From positions 1,315,001 through 1,379,000 of the forward strand of contig JAYKKM010000309.1 in the NCBI GenBank assembly GCA_035772405.1: a stretch of DNA of 64,000 nt, in the 5' to 3' direction. Shown piece after piece: positions 21,413 through 34,013 of the stretch. The notes under the pieces are model-generated. The model was given only the letters and a program-made list of their open reading frames with translations, was not told the origin of the DNA and searched no databases. Origin of the DNA: Chrysogorgia sp. JL179-B06 (taxonomy: Eukaryota; Cnidaria; Anthozoa; Scleralcyonacea; Chrysogorgiidae). Made by a program: the position numbers and the translations under genes. The stretch's first letter is position 1, and each line of letters opens with the position of its first letter.

Positions 21413-22070
21413 TTGACTTGGGTTGCTGTCTCTGTAGTCATGTGTAAATTGCCGTCGAGATATTTATTTGTCAGCTTTATGACGTTTTGTGATGTAGACG
21501 TTTTATCACGCGTATTAAAGTTCCTACCTTTCGGAACTTGTCAACGCTGTGAAGAATTTGAACGATCTGTTCTGCCTTTGCAACTTTTTTCAGTGAGAAC
21601 GTTTTCTCTTGTCAAGGTAAGACGACTAAGATAGTTATGTGTACTTATTGTTTCTTGTTAAATAAATATGGCGGGGTGACTGTGAGGTATCTGCGATTTA
21701 TCGTCATCACAGCATCACTTGTCATGGGTTTAATATATCATGTATCAATACTAACAGTTTTCCTTCAATTTTAGGTGTATATATATTAGTCTGAGTTCAT
21801 TATGTCTCACATGCACGAGCCGGCCCATTGTGTGCGCGCTGATCAGTATTCCGACCAGACATTATCTGAGAATGGGTATATCACGCAACTCAAATAAAAT
21901 AAGTCATTGCGCTCGTCAAAAATCTAAACGTACGAAGCCATTGTACTCGCTAAAAACAATACAAAGGAAGGCAAACCTAGAGAAGTCGTAGTGCTCTCTG
22001 AAAACAAACCAAGCGAAGTCGTGGTTCTCGCTAAAAACAAGACAAACTAAGGTATAATTTGTGTCTGTTG
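21413..22070 (+). other. Unassigned region with an ORF and degenerate 33-48-bp repeats
   Basis: A plus-strand frame (21413-21634) is preceded by a possible acceptor TCTCTGTAG at 21438 and followed by a possible donor AAGGTAAGA at 21616; the peptide has no recognised motif and the minus strand is also partly open. At about 21935-22052 a plus frame repeats E-(V/A)-(V/I)-V-L-(S/A)-(E/K)-N three times with 33-48-nt spacing. I do not recognise either as a gene. Confidence 0.25.
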
Positions 22071-22596
22071 ACTGTCGACAACATAAAGACCTTGTAGTTA
22101 AATATAACTGAACATTTTACCTAAATGGGAATGACAATTGAGAAATATCGAGCCCCAATTGGTGCAATTCAACACCATGCACTCAAATATATAATTTTTT
22201 GTGAAACAATGTTAATGTTATTTCAGCTGGTAATATTAACGATTACGGTATTAATATTGGTAGGAATATTTTACCTCATTTTATTTTTGTATCTGCGCAG
22301 CACTAGATATATTTCTATCATGTTGTGTGTGTGTTTATTATTTTTTGTGTAACCGCTGACATGTAATGTGTGCAGTAGTTTAATCAGGGACTTTGATATT
22401 TCGACGCTATTGTTTCAAGAAGAACTCTTTACAATTCGGTAAGTATTTTTAATATGAACTGTAATAAATTTGTCGTAGGTTGTAGGGAGTCATCGAGATG
22501 ACGCTAAAAGATTTTAAAGCCCCGTTAAAATCAAAATATTCAGCCAAGACAGCCAACACGTGTTTGACCAGATAAAGCCAGTCTGTACAAGAGACT

Positions 22597-22690
22597 CTCA
22601 ACCGCTTCGGAGGACAATTCAATCTCTCCGGAGGACAAGACAACCTCTTTGGAAGACCATTCAACCTCTTCGGAGGACCAGACAACCTCT
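22597..22690 (+). repeat. 21-bp minisatellite, about 4.3 copies
   Basis: Units of the type caacctcttcggaggacca repeat with a period of exactly 21 bp. The minus strand encodes a heptad of the type K-R-L-(N/S)-x-P-P, but flanking sequence does not support a gene. Confidence 0.8.
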
Positions 22691-22699
22691 TGTATCTAT

Positions 22700-25171
22700 A
22701 TTGTAATATGTTATACAACTATTTTATCTTAATGTTCAACTGCATTTTATGCAACTGTTCAACTTACATCTGTTTACTATTACACATGTTCATGAACTAC
22801 TATATTGTGAATAGATGTTGAGAACGGTTACAATACAAGGGGGTCAACAAGGGGGGGGCATACGTGAGACATCCGCAAATGTACGTAATGAATGTCTTAC
22901 CTATGGGTGTGGATAATCTCACTATACGGAATCCGGCTGCATATTTGAGGCATATTAAATTTGTGTTAACTCAAATAAATATATAAAAATAGACATCGAT
23001 ACAACAAAATAGCAATTATTGAGCTTAATTATTTACTGTTCCAGGTTATGGTTAACTATCTTCTTAAACAGATAAAATATATCAGCTTGCAAAAAATAAG
23101 TTCATTAATAAAATTTAGTAAGAATATAGCTCACACACAAAGTCGCTTATAACAGTTAACACTTAACTACTTAACACGTTTCAATAATGCTGCTTCAGTT
23201 TGTTTGCATTTATAATATCTATTAATCTATTTCATACAAAACGTAACTCTTTCCTGTCCGGCCCAGTCAAAAGTGGTCGTAGAAGACCCCCGAAGTCGTC
23301 AATCGAAAAACACGGCACACGGTAACGCAAGATTAAAAATTGAAATTCGACAAGCGCCAGGGACATGAGATCCACTCAAACGCCAAATTTGATTTGATTT
23401 CATAGACAACTCTGCGATTGGTGGCATTTTGAATTTTCATGATGCTTACGCGGGTTCTAGAAAAATGGAAGTTTTTCAACCTGATTTATAATAATTAATG
23501 CTAATTTATATTAACATAATGTGTCTTGTTCGGAAAATTCAAAAGCATTGGCAACAGCTGGTTTATTGGGCTTTCAGAAAAGGTATAGGTTTCGCAACAG
23601 TTGTGGATATTTCCCGAGATATCAATAGAACAAAGAGGTAGTTCAATTTTGGATGTTTTTCAGCCGGACAAGAAAGAGTTAATAAATTATAATATCATAT
23701 ATATTTTACATGCATGTTTAGAACCAAGTTGGATTAATCTTTTCTTTTTCAATTTTTCATAGTTTAATACTATTTATACTTGCAAAATACAGTACTATTT
23801 TAAACTGCAGTTATAGCATTGTTATTGTTATAACATACTGCAGGCTCAATATGCGGGTTAGGGTTAGGGATGATTAATTTATCAAATTTATCAAATTTCA
23901 AAGGATTATTTTATAAATGAAATGGATCTATATTTCGGATCCGTGTTTCAAGTTAATATAGAAACACTCATGGAACATTGGAAGAACTCAAAACTCGCCA
24001 TTTGGGCCAATGTTCCCAGCCACAAAAATTTCATGTGGCAACCTTTCACTCGTATTTCTCTATCAACTCGATGGAAACGTCGAAAATGTTTTCTATTCCT
24101 TAAATATTACATATGAGAATAGGGAAAACATGTATTTATATACATACGCTCCCTGTACATATTAGCGCAGATACATGTACGCCTGAGCGGACCTATTTTT
24201 ATTTTTGCCAACAAAGAGGTTCGTAATAGTGTCGTTCATTCAAATGTCATGTTATTATGTGACAGTATGTTTCACTGTTGTTCAGAATGGCAAATCATGA
24301 TGTCGAAGAAAATCATGGGCACACAATATGTTTTCTAGCCCGTACGTGTGTAACAAGCCAGTAAATCAGGATGTACATGGGCTAAATTTTTCTCTATCTT
24401 CCCCAACACTATTGCCAAATGCCAAGTTTCCAATCTGTCTCTTTCAGGCAGCACTTCCTTGCGATAGTAATTTCTAGTTATAAGCGATAAATGGACAGTT
24501 GTCAAGCTCAATTAGACAAAACGTTTTTGAGTCTGCTGACTTAGTCACCAAACATTTAGTAATTGAAATGTGGTTTGGTTGTGGCACTTACTTCACAACC
24601 GATCACGTTCCTGAAGACAGCGGAAGTGCGCCGAGATAGTTTGTTGCTTCACCGAGTAGGCGTCTTCCTTCGCTTATTTCCTCCACGATATATTGAACTA
24701 CTTTTGTAATTTATCAGAGCCATTGTGTTCACACTGATTAATATTGGTCTGGTTCTTGTGTGCAAATTTCACGTACTTTACGAATTTTAACGAACAAAGT
24801 GTCAGTGTGTTTGTAATGATCGACATTTTGGTGAGGCGCTATATTTTGTGTTTCAGGGCTCATGCGGTTTAAATTTAGTAGTCATACTGCCAGGTAATTT
24901 CAAAATCGCTTAATATTTTAGCCGAACTAATTGCATATCGAAACTTATCAACCTAGTACGGGTATTAATGTTTACCGTCACACATATTCGTCATATTATA
25001 TCCAAAACAAACGCGTCTCAACTAACTCAAACATGATCTTCCTTATGTTTTTTGTCTCTATCCAGAGAACATTAATGTAGCATAGCATCATAGAAATATA
25101 TTTTAACTCTGAAGTTGGCGTAAAGAGTGCATGATTTACGAAATTATAACAGAGACTAGAATGTGGTTTAC
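22700..25171. other. Long non-coding stretch, intron-like
   Basis: No motif-bearing open frame. Short GGGTTAGGGTTAGGG at about 23860. Presumably intron between the mini-exons at 34014 or 27865 and 25172 and downstream. Confidence 0.35.
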
Positions 25172-25279
25172 CTTTGGCAGAGTGGCGACGTGTCCCACGA
25201 GGACGAATTGGACTTTTTCCTTTCCGAATTCGCGCAAGCAGGGAGGCATGCTGCTTTTCTTTCTCAGATGTCGACGGTT
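25172..25279 (-). CDS. Mini-exon, type A (108 nt, phase 1-1)
   Basis: Acceptor TGATTAG, donor GTAAAC. Entered in phase 1 it is open, starting E-P-S-T-S-E-K-E-K-Q-H-A-S-L-L-A-R-I-R-K-G and ending H-S-A-K-(G). The first half aligns closely with the exon at 10062 (E-P-S-x-x-x-K-E-K-Q and A-R-I), while the second half is Arg-rich (I-R-P-R-G-T-R-R). No recognised domain; basic and low in hydrophobics, probably disordered. Confidence 0.65.
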
Positions 25280-25351
25280 CTAATCAAAACAAACAATTTT
25301 TCATGATGTGGTAACTAGCATAAATATTTAACGTTTAGTAATTGAAGTTAT

Positions 25352-26790
25352 ACTAGAAATACGAATTCGCAATAATCCCCTCGCCCGCCTTTTCTACCCC
25401 CCCCCCCCCCCCCTACGGGAATTTCTCCATCCATGGTGCCCAGACCTCGCACGCCGTGGCCGTGTATTATTTCTGTTTTGCAAAAAATCACAATTTCCAA
25501 AAGCCCGTTTCGTCGAAGAAATGTTTGAACGTTATCTCGGCCAATATTTAACCGATTTAAACTCGGAAAACACATTTGGAATTAGCGAGTAAACATACAT
25601 AACATACGCGTTTACTATATTACGAGAACGTGAGTACCCTTCGTAAAAACGGTTTATGTACTTTATATATTGATCGAGACAGTCAACATAATATTCGATG
25701 AAGTGACCGGCTAATCATAGCCGACAAAGCCGACTAACTTTCTAAGTACATAAACCATTTTTACGAAGGGTATTCACGTTCTCGTAATATAGTAGACACA
25801 TGTGTGATGTATTTTGACTCGCTAATTCCAAATCTGTTTTCAGAATTGAAAACGGTTAAATATTGATCGAGATAACGTTCAAAATAATATACGTTGAAGT
25901 GACCAGTTTATAATCGACTAATTTCCACCGTTTTCAATTCTGAAAACAGATTTGGAATTAGCGAGTCAAAATACATCACATATGTGTCTACTATATTACG
26001 AGAACGTGAATACCCTTCGTAAAAATGGTTTATGTACTTAGAAAGTTAGTCGGCTTTGTCGGCTAAATAATGATTAGCCGGTCACTTCGTCGAATATTAT
26101 GTTGAATATCTCGATCAATATATAACCGTTTTCAATTCTGAAAACAGATTTGGAATTAGCGAGTCAAAATACATCACATATGTGTCTACTATATTACGAG
26201 AACGTGAATACCCTTCGTAAAAATGGTTTATGTACTTAGAAAGTTAGTCGGCTTTGTCGGCTAAATAATGATTAGCCGGTCACTTCGTCGAATATTATGT
26301 TGAATATCTCGATCAATATATAACCGTTTTCAATTCTGAAAACAGATTTGGAATTAGCGAGTCAAAATACATAACATATGTGTCTACTATATTACGAGAA
26401 CGTGAATACCCTTCGTAAAAATGGTTTATGTACTTAGAAATTAGTCCGGGCTTGGTCGGCTATGATAATCTCGATCAGTATATAACCGTTTTCAATTCTG
26501 AAAACAGATTTGGAATTAGCGAGTCAAAATACATACTCGGACTCGGATTTCTATTTCCTCAAAAAACTATGTCTCTTGTGACGGTTCAATTTAATCTGAG
26601 TATCTAGTTACCAGTGCCACATTTTCCGATGCCGCGCATGAGGACGGTTGATCATATATATATATATACACATACCTATAAAGCCGATCCGAGATCAGGA
26701 TCCGCTTGGATCTCGCGTGATAAGGGACTAAACGCCGGTCGATATTAGCGCCCTCAGGCCTTCGGCCGGCGCTTCGCGCCGGGCGAGGGG
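25352..26790 (+). mobile_element. Composite hairpin-ended repeat, copy 2 (with an inverted monomer)
   Basis: Same left part as copy 1 (CCCCTCGCCCGCC at 25377, near-identical for about 300 bp) and the same right part, ending GGGCGAGGGG at 26790. Forward monomers are marked at 25571, 25947, 26145, 26343 and 26505; the central spacing is exactly 198 bp twice. Between about 25665 and 25925 one monomer is inverted. The (TA)n block is short (26653-26667). Flanks are AATAAT on the left and ATTATAAT on the right; a target duplication is not clear. Confidence 0.8.
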
Positions 26791-27669
26791 ATTATAATAT
26801 GGGATATTATTATCAAATTAATTACCAGATCGGAAGCAAAAATTTCAAAATAATGAAGAACACATTATACGTCAAATAATGCGCGACACCTACTATTAAC
26901 GCATCATTAAAACTTTTAAGAAATAGGAAATTATCGCTACATCGCCTTGTTACGAGCACGACATCTTCACGTGTCAACAATAGTCTGCGGTATACCATTG
27001 TATGGAATAGCATGCAGAACCTTTGTGCAGAACCTTTGTGGCAGCATTTAGTTAGACACTAATCTAGATGTTCCAATCAGTCGCTTTAATTATTCTTACT
27101 TAACCTACCTGGAATGTACAAGCGGTTAGTCAAGTAAAAAAACATTTTCAAAGCAAACATCCTTCAATATTCAATCAATGAAATAACTATCTTATTGTAT
27201 TTGAACAATTAAGTAGCCTTAAAAAATAATCCTTATCGTTGAATTATGTAAATTAAATTTTCACATTAACCTTTAAAATACTTCACTCACGTACAATAAT
27301 GAATTCCAATCTAATAATTCCCTGACTGCTATCCCCACTGACTGACAGTTTGAATATCGCCTGTAGATTATACGCTTTATGAAATTAACATAATTGATAT
27401 TAATCAATGCGAACATTTGTTGGGGACACATGTTGAAAAGTGAACTTTTCTAATGCAAAGCTCGAAATCTCATAATATATCTCCTCCCTTCCACATTTGA
27501 ATGTAGGTTTACCAAGACTAGCACACACAAAATGCACGGGGAAATTAAAGCGCGCGTAGAAATTGTAGAACATATAATATTAGAATGGGTGTAAATAAAA
27601 TGCTTGCTCTTGTCATTATCCCAACAGCTTTGTCACTCATAAAAAGGGACACATGATTGTATATCTAAA
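26791..27669. other. Non-coding AT-rich stretch
   Basis: Nothing supported. Confidence 0.35.
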
Positions 27670-27812
27670 AATTCACCAACATTTCAATCACTATCATTAT
27701 ATATAACAGTCACAGTTATCATTATAACTACCATACGATTATTATCACTATATATCATTACCATCAAAATTGTCTTCACTATTGTCATCAACATCACGAT
27801 CACCATCGTTAA
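27670..27812 (+). repeat. CAT/ATC-rich low-complexity tract
   Basis: Imperfect ATCATTA/CATCAC units, ending about 50 bp before the mini-exon copy at 27865, the same arrangement as at 5375-5531. Confidence 0.7.
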
Positions 27813-27864
27813 CATTACCCAGCAATTGAACTATAACTCAACGCTGTCGTTACTTTTGCTATAC

Positions 27865-27977
27865 CTTTGGATGCTCGACCACTTTCATTACAAGATTGCG
27901 ATTGATTTTCCGCTTGAAGAATTCGTACGATCAAGGAATATACAGCGGGTGCTTTCACAAGATTGTGTGCGAAAATA
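27865..27977 (-). pseudogene. Type A mini-exon copy, probably decayed
   Basis: The last 63 nt encode V-R-I-L-Q-A-E-N-Q-S-Q-S and N-E-S-G-R-A-S-K-(G) before GTATAG, closely related to the exon at 10062. The nearest acceptor, CCACTAG at 27978, gives 113 nt, not a multiple of three, and puts a TGA in the phase-1 frame. Either another acceptor is used or this copy is dead. The minus-strand frame itself stays open to 28078. Confidence 0.45.
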
Positions 27978-28289
27978 CTAGTGGGATGAGGATTGCTATT
28001 TTTCGTACCAGATAATGACGAAATTCTCAAGGGCTCTTTGGAAGATTCACCAAATGCAATGTTCCGCAGCTTTGACACGTTAAATAATAAACTATGTGTG
28101 ATCCCACACTAAGAGGAATGCAATAGAGAGAGAGGGATGGTGTATTGACAGAAACGAAATGAAAAATCTGTTCCTATACACACTGTGTGTTGTTCTTTGT
28201 CGTTTACTGGTAAATATTTTGTTCACATTCGGTCTCAAATAGACTAACCAGTAACATCTGTTTATCACTGGTTAATGAACATATAACAT

Positions 28290-29332
28290 GATTTTATCAC
28301 TGAAACATCGTGCGTAACTAATCTCCTAGAGGCTCATGATTATATAGGATCACTACTAGACAACGACAGTCAGATTGACACCGTATATCTTGATATGTCA
28401 AAGGCATTCGACAACGTCAGCCACAAGTGCTTCCTATACAAAATGCGTATTGCTAAAGTTGTTTGATTCCTATCTCAGCGGTCGACGTCAATGGTACACG
28501 GCACCACTTCGTACGAAATTCCTGTCAGTTCGGGAGTGCCTCAAGGATCAATTTTAGGTCCAGCTCTTTTTTGGTATACTTTACAACCTCCCCGAAGCTA
28601 TTAGTAGTCTAGTGACGATGTTTGCCGATGATACGAAAATCGTAAAGGAAATTAAGAGCTTGGATGACGTTGTTCTTCTCCAGACAGACCTTCAAAACTT
28701 AGAAATTTAGTCAAGATCCTCTAGCTTGTCTTTCAACGAGACCAAATGCAAATTACAACGAATCACTAGGAAGTTCAAGCCCGTTGTGTCTTCTTATAAA
28801 CTTAACAATATTGTCATAGTAATAACCGACGTAGAAAGAGATCTTGGCATCTGGATAGAAAAAGACCTAACATGCATGAATAAGCAAGTATACGAACAAT
28901 CTGCACGCACTAATAAACTCATAGGATACATTAAGAGAAATACTAGGTTCATCCAAAGATCCGCGAGAAGGCGTACACTGTACCTAGGCTTAGTACATTG
29001 TCACCTCGCCAACGCCACACAGGTTTGGGCGCAACAATCTATTGAACTTATTAATAAGTTAGAGCGCATACAAAGACGCGCAACAAGATATATTTTAAAT
29101 ATATCATACTCATACTATAGACTACAGCACTATGTTACAATCCTTTAATCCATTACCTATTTGTTATTGGCATGAGCTTTTGGACATGACTTTGTTCTTT
29201 AAGATAACACATGGCCTCGCTAACGCAGATTCCTTCGTACTACCAATTGTTCGAATACCAGACCTACATGTACTAGATCATCCACTAGTAATATCACAAA
29301 GTTTATCCAGCGCAAATGTAAAACTACTACTT
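28290..29332 (+). pseudogene. CR1/L2-like LINE, reverse transcriptase fragment (5' part)
   Basis: The frames give NLLEAHDYIGSLLDNDSQID, YLDMSKAFDNVSHKC, SGVPQGSILGPALF and an ADDTK-like FADDTKIVKEI near 28623. Then come SFNETKCKLQRITRK, the thumb-region NKLIGYIKRNTRFIQ and RRTLYLGLVHCHLANATQVW, and the C-terminal CYWHELLDMTLFFKITHGL. The 5' third and endonuclease are missing. Several frameshifts and stops. The element is interrupted at about 29333 by a foldback insertion and resumes near 29755. Confidence 0.8.
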
Positions 29333-29754
29333 AAGAAATAGAAAATATTTTCCGTGTTTATATACAGCTACTGTGTAGAAACACGAGTGGAAATTTGGGA
29401 GAACGAGAAATCGCTATTTAGAGTTCTCCGGAACTTTTACGAGTGTTTATATAACTGTATGTAAACACGGAAAGATGTTTTCTATTTCTTTTATTAAATA
29501 ACACTGAGGAAATAAGTAATAAGACTCTTTTATTAAAATGATGAAAATATACATTCTTCTTACTCACGCTAGACAGCGTTGTCGGCTGCTCAAACGAACA
29601 TAAACGCTCTTAACTGCAGTGAAGAAAAGCATTGGTTCGTCTTACAGTCCATTTTATAAAAATGGCTGGGAAAATCCAAGTTTTCCATCGATTTATAGAA
29701 ACACGGCATTCAGCCAATCAACGCGTCCTTTTTTAATTTGTTATTTTATAATTG
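29333..29754. mobile_element. Foldback element inserted in the LINE
   Basis: AAGAAATAGAAAATATTTTC at 29333 is repeated inverted at 29455-29490 (CTGTATGTAAACACGGAAAG onward), arms of about 35 bp that include CCGTGTTTA. The LINE reading frame resumes only after about 29755, so roughly 420 bp are foreign. The exact right end and target duplication were not resolved. Confidence 0.5.
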
Positions 29755-29985
29755 CGAAAGATCTTTTATTGTTAAAACTTGTATAATCTGGAACTCTCTC
29801 GCAGATGAACTTAACTTTAGTATATGGTCAACTTATATATCCATTCAAATTAGTTATACAACTATTATAAAGCATCCTTAGTGACTTATAACTCTCATGA
29901 TAACCTGCGTACTTTTAAGACGGTCTGCCTCATGTGTAACTGTGCACGATTGCTTATTCGTCCTATTACTTTCTGTATGTAATTT
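29755..29985 (+). pseudogene. C-terminal end of the interrupted LINE
   Basis: CERSFIVKTCIIWNSLADEL, then LVTYNSHDNLRTFKTVCLMC and an N-C-A-R-L-L-x-R-P-I-T-x-C-M end with a stop. The C-x2-C plus R-P-I-x-x-C-Y-like finish is the usual C-terminus of the LINE type seen at 28290-29332. Confidence 0.65.
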
Positions 29986-30179
29986 CTATGTTTTTCGTAC
30001 TGATTATTATTGCTATATTTGTTATTGATAGTTGCTATTGAACGCGGGCCCGCAGAATTGGCTTCGGCTATTGTGGTGACCCTGCCATATGTATTTGCTA
30101 CAGTAATTTCATTTTAGTTATGTTATATATTATTGGCGAATCTACTAATAAAATAAAAATTAACATAAAAATTCGTGAT

Positions 30180-33100
30180 TTCAAAATGGCGACACGTGTT
30201 TTGAAGCTCTCCGCTGAACTCGTACATTTTCTTGTGATTCTTATTTTCTTATTGTTACCGCTCAACTGAAGCGCCTGGAAGAAAATAATGTGTTATCAAT
30301 TGTCTCGAGCAACGTTAGTGTTTTTCATGTTGGTCAAGAGCTATGTAAACCTGCGATTACTTTTTCGAAGGTCAGGAATTCGAAGCCTACGCCATTGGTT
30401 CCATTGTCACCCGAACTGAAGTTTCGTTGAGTTATTTGGCTAGCCCAAGAGTTTATCTTAGTAAACGCATTATTGCAGTGTAATGATATTTCGTTGAATC
30501 CTGGCCCAGTGAGAAAGACCTGTGCTGGTTGTTTTAAAGTCTTCAGGAAAAATCAAGCTGCTGTAAGTTGTATTGAATGTCAGTCTGATTTTCATCTCAA
30601 ATGCATTGGTGCGGCCTTTGAAAATAACAAAATATGCCGGCTATGTTCTTTACCTCAATCCAGTCCAATATATCAAGACTCTGTTGATTTGAAGTCTGAC
30701 CTGGTATATAAATTGGAAAATGTTGTCAAACTTCGTGGTTTAAAATGTGTTCATCAAAATATTAGAAGCATTTTAAACAAGATTGACGAAGTTCGCCAGA
30801 TTATCTTTGACTTGAAGAATAGCTTGCATCTCATTACCTTTACGGAGTCTTGGTTAAACAGTTCTATTAAGGACGAGGAAATTGGCATCCCGGGTTATAT
30901 CATCCATAGGAAAGACCGGAGCTCAAAGGGTGGCGGTGCAGTTGTGTTTGTGAGGGATGATTTACCTATAATTCGAAGAACTGATTTGGAGCAATGCGAT
31001 ATTGAGAGCGTATGTCTTGAAGTTACAATGCCGAAGTCGCGGGGATTTTTAATTGGGACATACTATAGACCTCCGAGTTCCTCTAAACATCATGATCCAA
31101 ATTTTATGAATGCTCTTTCTGACACGATCGAGATACTCGCGACGGAGATTAAAGAAGTAATTTTGATGGGCGACTTAAATTGTGACTTTTTAGCGAAGAA
31201 ATCATCACAAACTGAATGCAAACAACTAAAATGTTTGTTTAAAACTTTAAACTTTACTCAGATTATAAATTCTGCTACACGAATAGCTCCGGAATCATCT
31301 ACGCTCATCGATCTAATTGCAACTAATAGTCCTCAGAACATAAGTACCTCTGGTGTATTGACATCAAACTTAAGTGATCATGAACTCACTTTTTGTGTAC
31401 GTAAACTAAATTGGATGCGTTTTCCAGCCCAGATAAAAACAATTAGAAATTATGCAAATTATAATCAAGAAAATTTCTGTGCAGAACTTAATAATGTTTA
31501 TTGGGATGCCGTTATGAAACCCAATGACTCCACTGGGAATACCGATATGGAAGCTGTTGTTAATGAACTATGGACAAATTTTAAAGACTGTTTTTGTTCC
31601 ATAGTGGTTAAATTTGCACCGCTTATTAAGAAAAAAGTGCGTGGAAAAAATTGTCCATGGATGAATGGAGAAATAAAGAGAGCAATTCGTCAACGTGATT
31701 TTCTCCTAAATCAAGCAAGACGTACTAAAAGTAATGAGGATTGGATGATTTATAGACGCTCGCGTAATCGCGTTACCAATGTTATCCGTCACTCTAAAAG
31801 TAAATACAACAGAGAGCTTATTGACGAGAATAGCGATAATCCCAATAATTTCTGGAAAACTGTCAAACAAATAATGCCTGGAGGAAAGAAAAAGCAAGCA
31901 ACTAATATTCGGATAAATGGAACTTTGACCTCAGACGATCAAGAAATTGCGAGTAAGTTTAATTGCTATTCTATTGAAACAGTAAATAGACTTTGTCAGA
32001 AGTTTGTCCGCCGTTCATTATCTCTAGCTAAGTCCATTATGTCGCCAAAGAGAAAGCCAAAGAATATGTTTCACTTTGAAGAGGTAACAGAAAGTTTTAC
32101 GCATGCTCAGTCGAAGAACCTCAAATCTAGTAAGGCTGTCGGTCTTGATCAAATACCGGCACGACTACTTAAGGATTCTGCCAATATAATTGCAAAACCA
32201 TTGTCAACCATAATTAACTTTTCGCTAATGAACGGGTGTGTACCTAGTGAATGGAAATCGGCGCGTGTGATACCGTTATTTAAAAATGTGAAGCGGAAGA
32301 CATGGACAATTATCGTCCCATTTCAGTTCTACCTGCAGCGTCGAAAGTTCTGGAGAGAGCAGTTCATACTCAACTGTATAATTTTCTTACCAGAGAGCAG
32401 TTATTGAATCCTTATCAATTTGGTTTCCGCAAAGGTCATTCGACGGAACTTGCTGTGTTGTCATTTACTGACTCAATACGCCGAAATATGGATCAAGGCT
32501 TGCTTACAGGTGCGGTTTTCGTAGACCTAGGTAAGGCGTTCGACACGGTGGACCATGAACTGCTTCTGGAAAAATTGTCTGTTCTTTATATGGAATTGAG
32601 GGCACAGAGCTTGCTTGGTTTAAAGACTAGTTGAATGATCGAAGTCAATTAGTAGCATTTCAAAGTACACTATCTGAAGTCGTTGGCTTATCCTCTGGCG
32701 TGCCTCAGGGCTCGATCCTTGGGCCATTATTGTTTGTTTTATTTATTGATGACTTGCCTGGTGCAATTAATAAGTGTAACATTTTGTTATACGCTGATGA
32801 TGCTGTCATCTTTGTTGCACACAAGGATATTGAAGTAATTGAGAAAACCTTAAATGATGACCTATATGAAGTCAATAGCTGGACACTTCGTAACTTTCTT
32901 TTTATTAATATAGGTAAGACAGAGTTTGTAATTTTTGGAACTGATGCTAGACTTTCTAAAGTTAATGAAGTAACTTTATTCGTTGATACGTTTAAATTAA
33001 AACGAGTTTATGAATTTAAATATTTAGGGGTAGTCTTAGATGACAGTCTTACATGGAAAGAACATGTAAAACATATTATCTCTAAAGGTGGCCAGAGAAT

Positions 33101-33720
33101 AGGTATGCTTGGTCGGTTGAGAAAGAATCTTACGTCTCATGCCGCAAATGAGCTGTATAAATCACTAATCCGTCCAATTTTTGATTATTGTGACAGTGCG
33201 TGGACCTGTTGCAATATGAGTGATGTTGCCAGACTAGAGCGTATGCAGAAGCGTGCTGCAAAAATTATTTGCAAATTAGACTCTAGTGAACTTGCTATCC
33301 AGCAACTGAACTTGGAATGTCTTGAAGACCGTAGAAACAGTCATGTCTTAAGATTGGTAAAAAAGTGCCTGGCTAAGAAAGTACCTCAGTTTTTAATTGA
33401 TTACTTCCATCTCAATCGTAATGTTATATCTAGAATCACTCGTAGAAGTGATTTTTTACATCTGCCTTCAGTATGAATAGAAGCCGCTAAGAAATCGTTT
33501 TATTATAACGGTTGTGTAGTTTATAATAAGTTTATAAGTTCTTAATACTTTTATATCAACTTTGTAAATTGTCATTAGTTTTATTGTTAGAACATCATTG
33601 TATTCATTGTTTGTCAGGGCTCCTATTGATAACAGCATAAATGTTATTGCTGAGAGGACTACCCTGACATTAATAAATAAAGGTGTCTATCTATCTATCT
33701 ATTCACTTGTAATCGTCAAA
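30180..33720 (+). pseudogene. Near full-length CR1/L2-like LINE with N-terminal PHD finger
   Basis: ORF2 is open from about 30440. It opens with DISLNPGPV and a perfect C4HC3 PHD zinc finger (C17, C20, C33, C36, H41, C44, C55, C58, counting from 30473). The apurinic-type endonuclease follows: VHQNIRSILNK, TFTESWLN, GTYYRPPSS, LMGDLNCDF and SNLSDHEL. RT motifs are VGLDQIPARLLKD, NYRPISVLPA, FRKGHSTEL, FVDLGKAFDTVDHEL, SGVPQGSILGPL and YADD near 32790. The protein ends at 33474. Frameshifts near 32290 and 32590 and a TAG at 32628 are the main defects. A possible ORF1 scrap or 5' UTR lies at 30180-30470. The 3' end carries a (TCTA)n tail at about 33687. It is the best-preserved LINE in the window. 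Confidence 0.85.
33687..33706 (+). repeat. (TCTA)n tail of the LINE
   Basis: Four to five tcta units directly after 'aataaaggtg'. CR1/L2-type elements commonly end in a short tandem repeat instead of poly-A. The LINE at 54205-55933 ends in a related (GATA)n run. Confidence 0.6.
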
Positions 33721-33839
33721 TTAACATCCCTTCAGTTACTATTTGCCTTGCCAAAGCATAGTAGCATTTCAGTCAAGTAGAGGATGGGATATATATTCCT
33801 GTTTTACATTAATATATCACAAATTTGAAAAATAATCAT

Positions 33840-33925
33840 GATCTTTTGCACCATCATCATCACCACCATCATCATCATCATGATTACCATTGTAATCAGC
33901 GTCATCGTCATTAGCACAACATGCA
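33840..33925 (+). repeat. CAT/ATC-rich low-complexity tract
   Basis: 'catcatcatcaccaccatc' followed by further CAT units, about 90 bp before the mini-exon at 34014. Confidence 0.75.
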
Positions 33926-34013
33926 GTATCTTCGTTTCAAATACAATCACTGCTCCATCGACGCAAAAATCAACAAAGCAATAAATATTAAAAATGGATT
34001 TAAATTGTGCTAC

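Noticed and set aside
22125..22352. Hydrophobic plus-strand ORF that could be a membrane protein
   Set aside because: AT-rich sequence gives Ile/Leu/Phe runs by chance; no conserved motif, splice signal or neighbour.
24560..24640. Minus-strand exon with strong donor GTAAGTGCC
   Set aside because: No acceptor gives an open frame of compatible phase.
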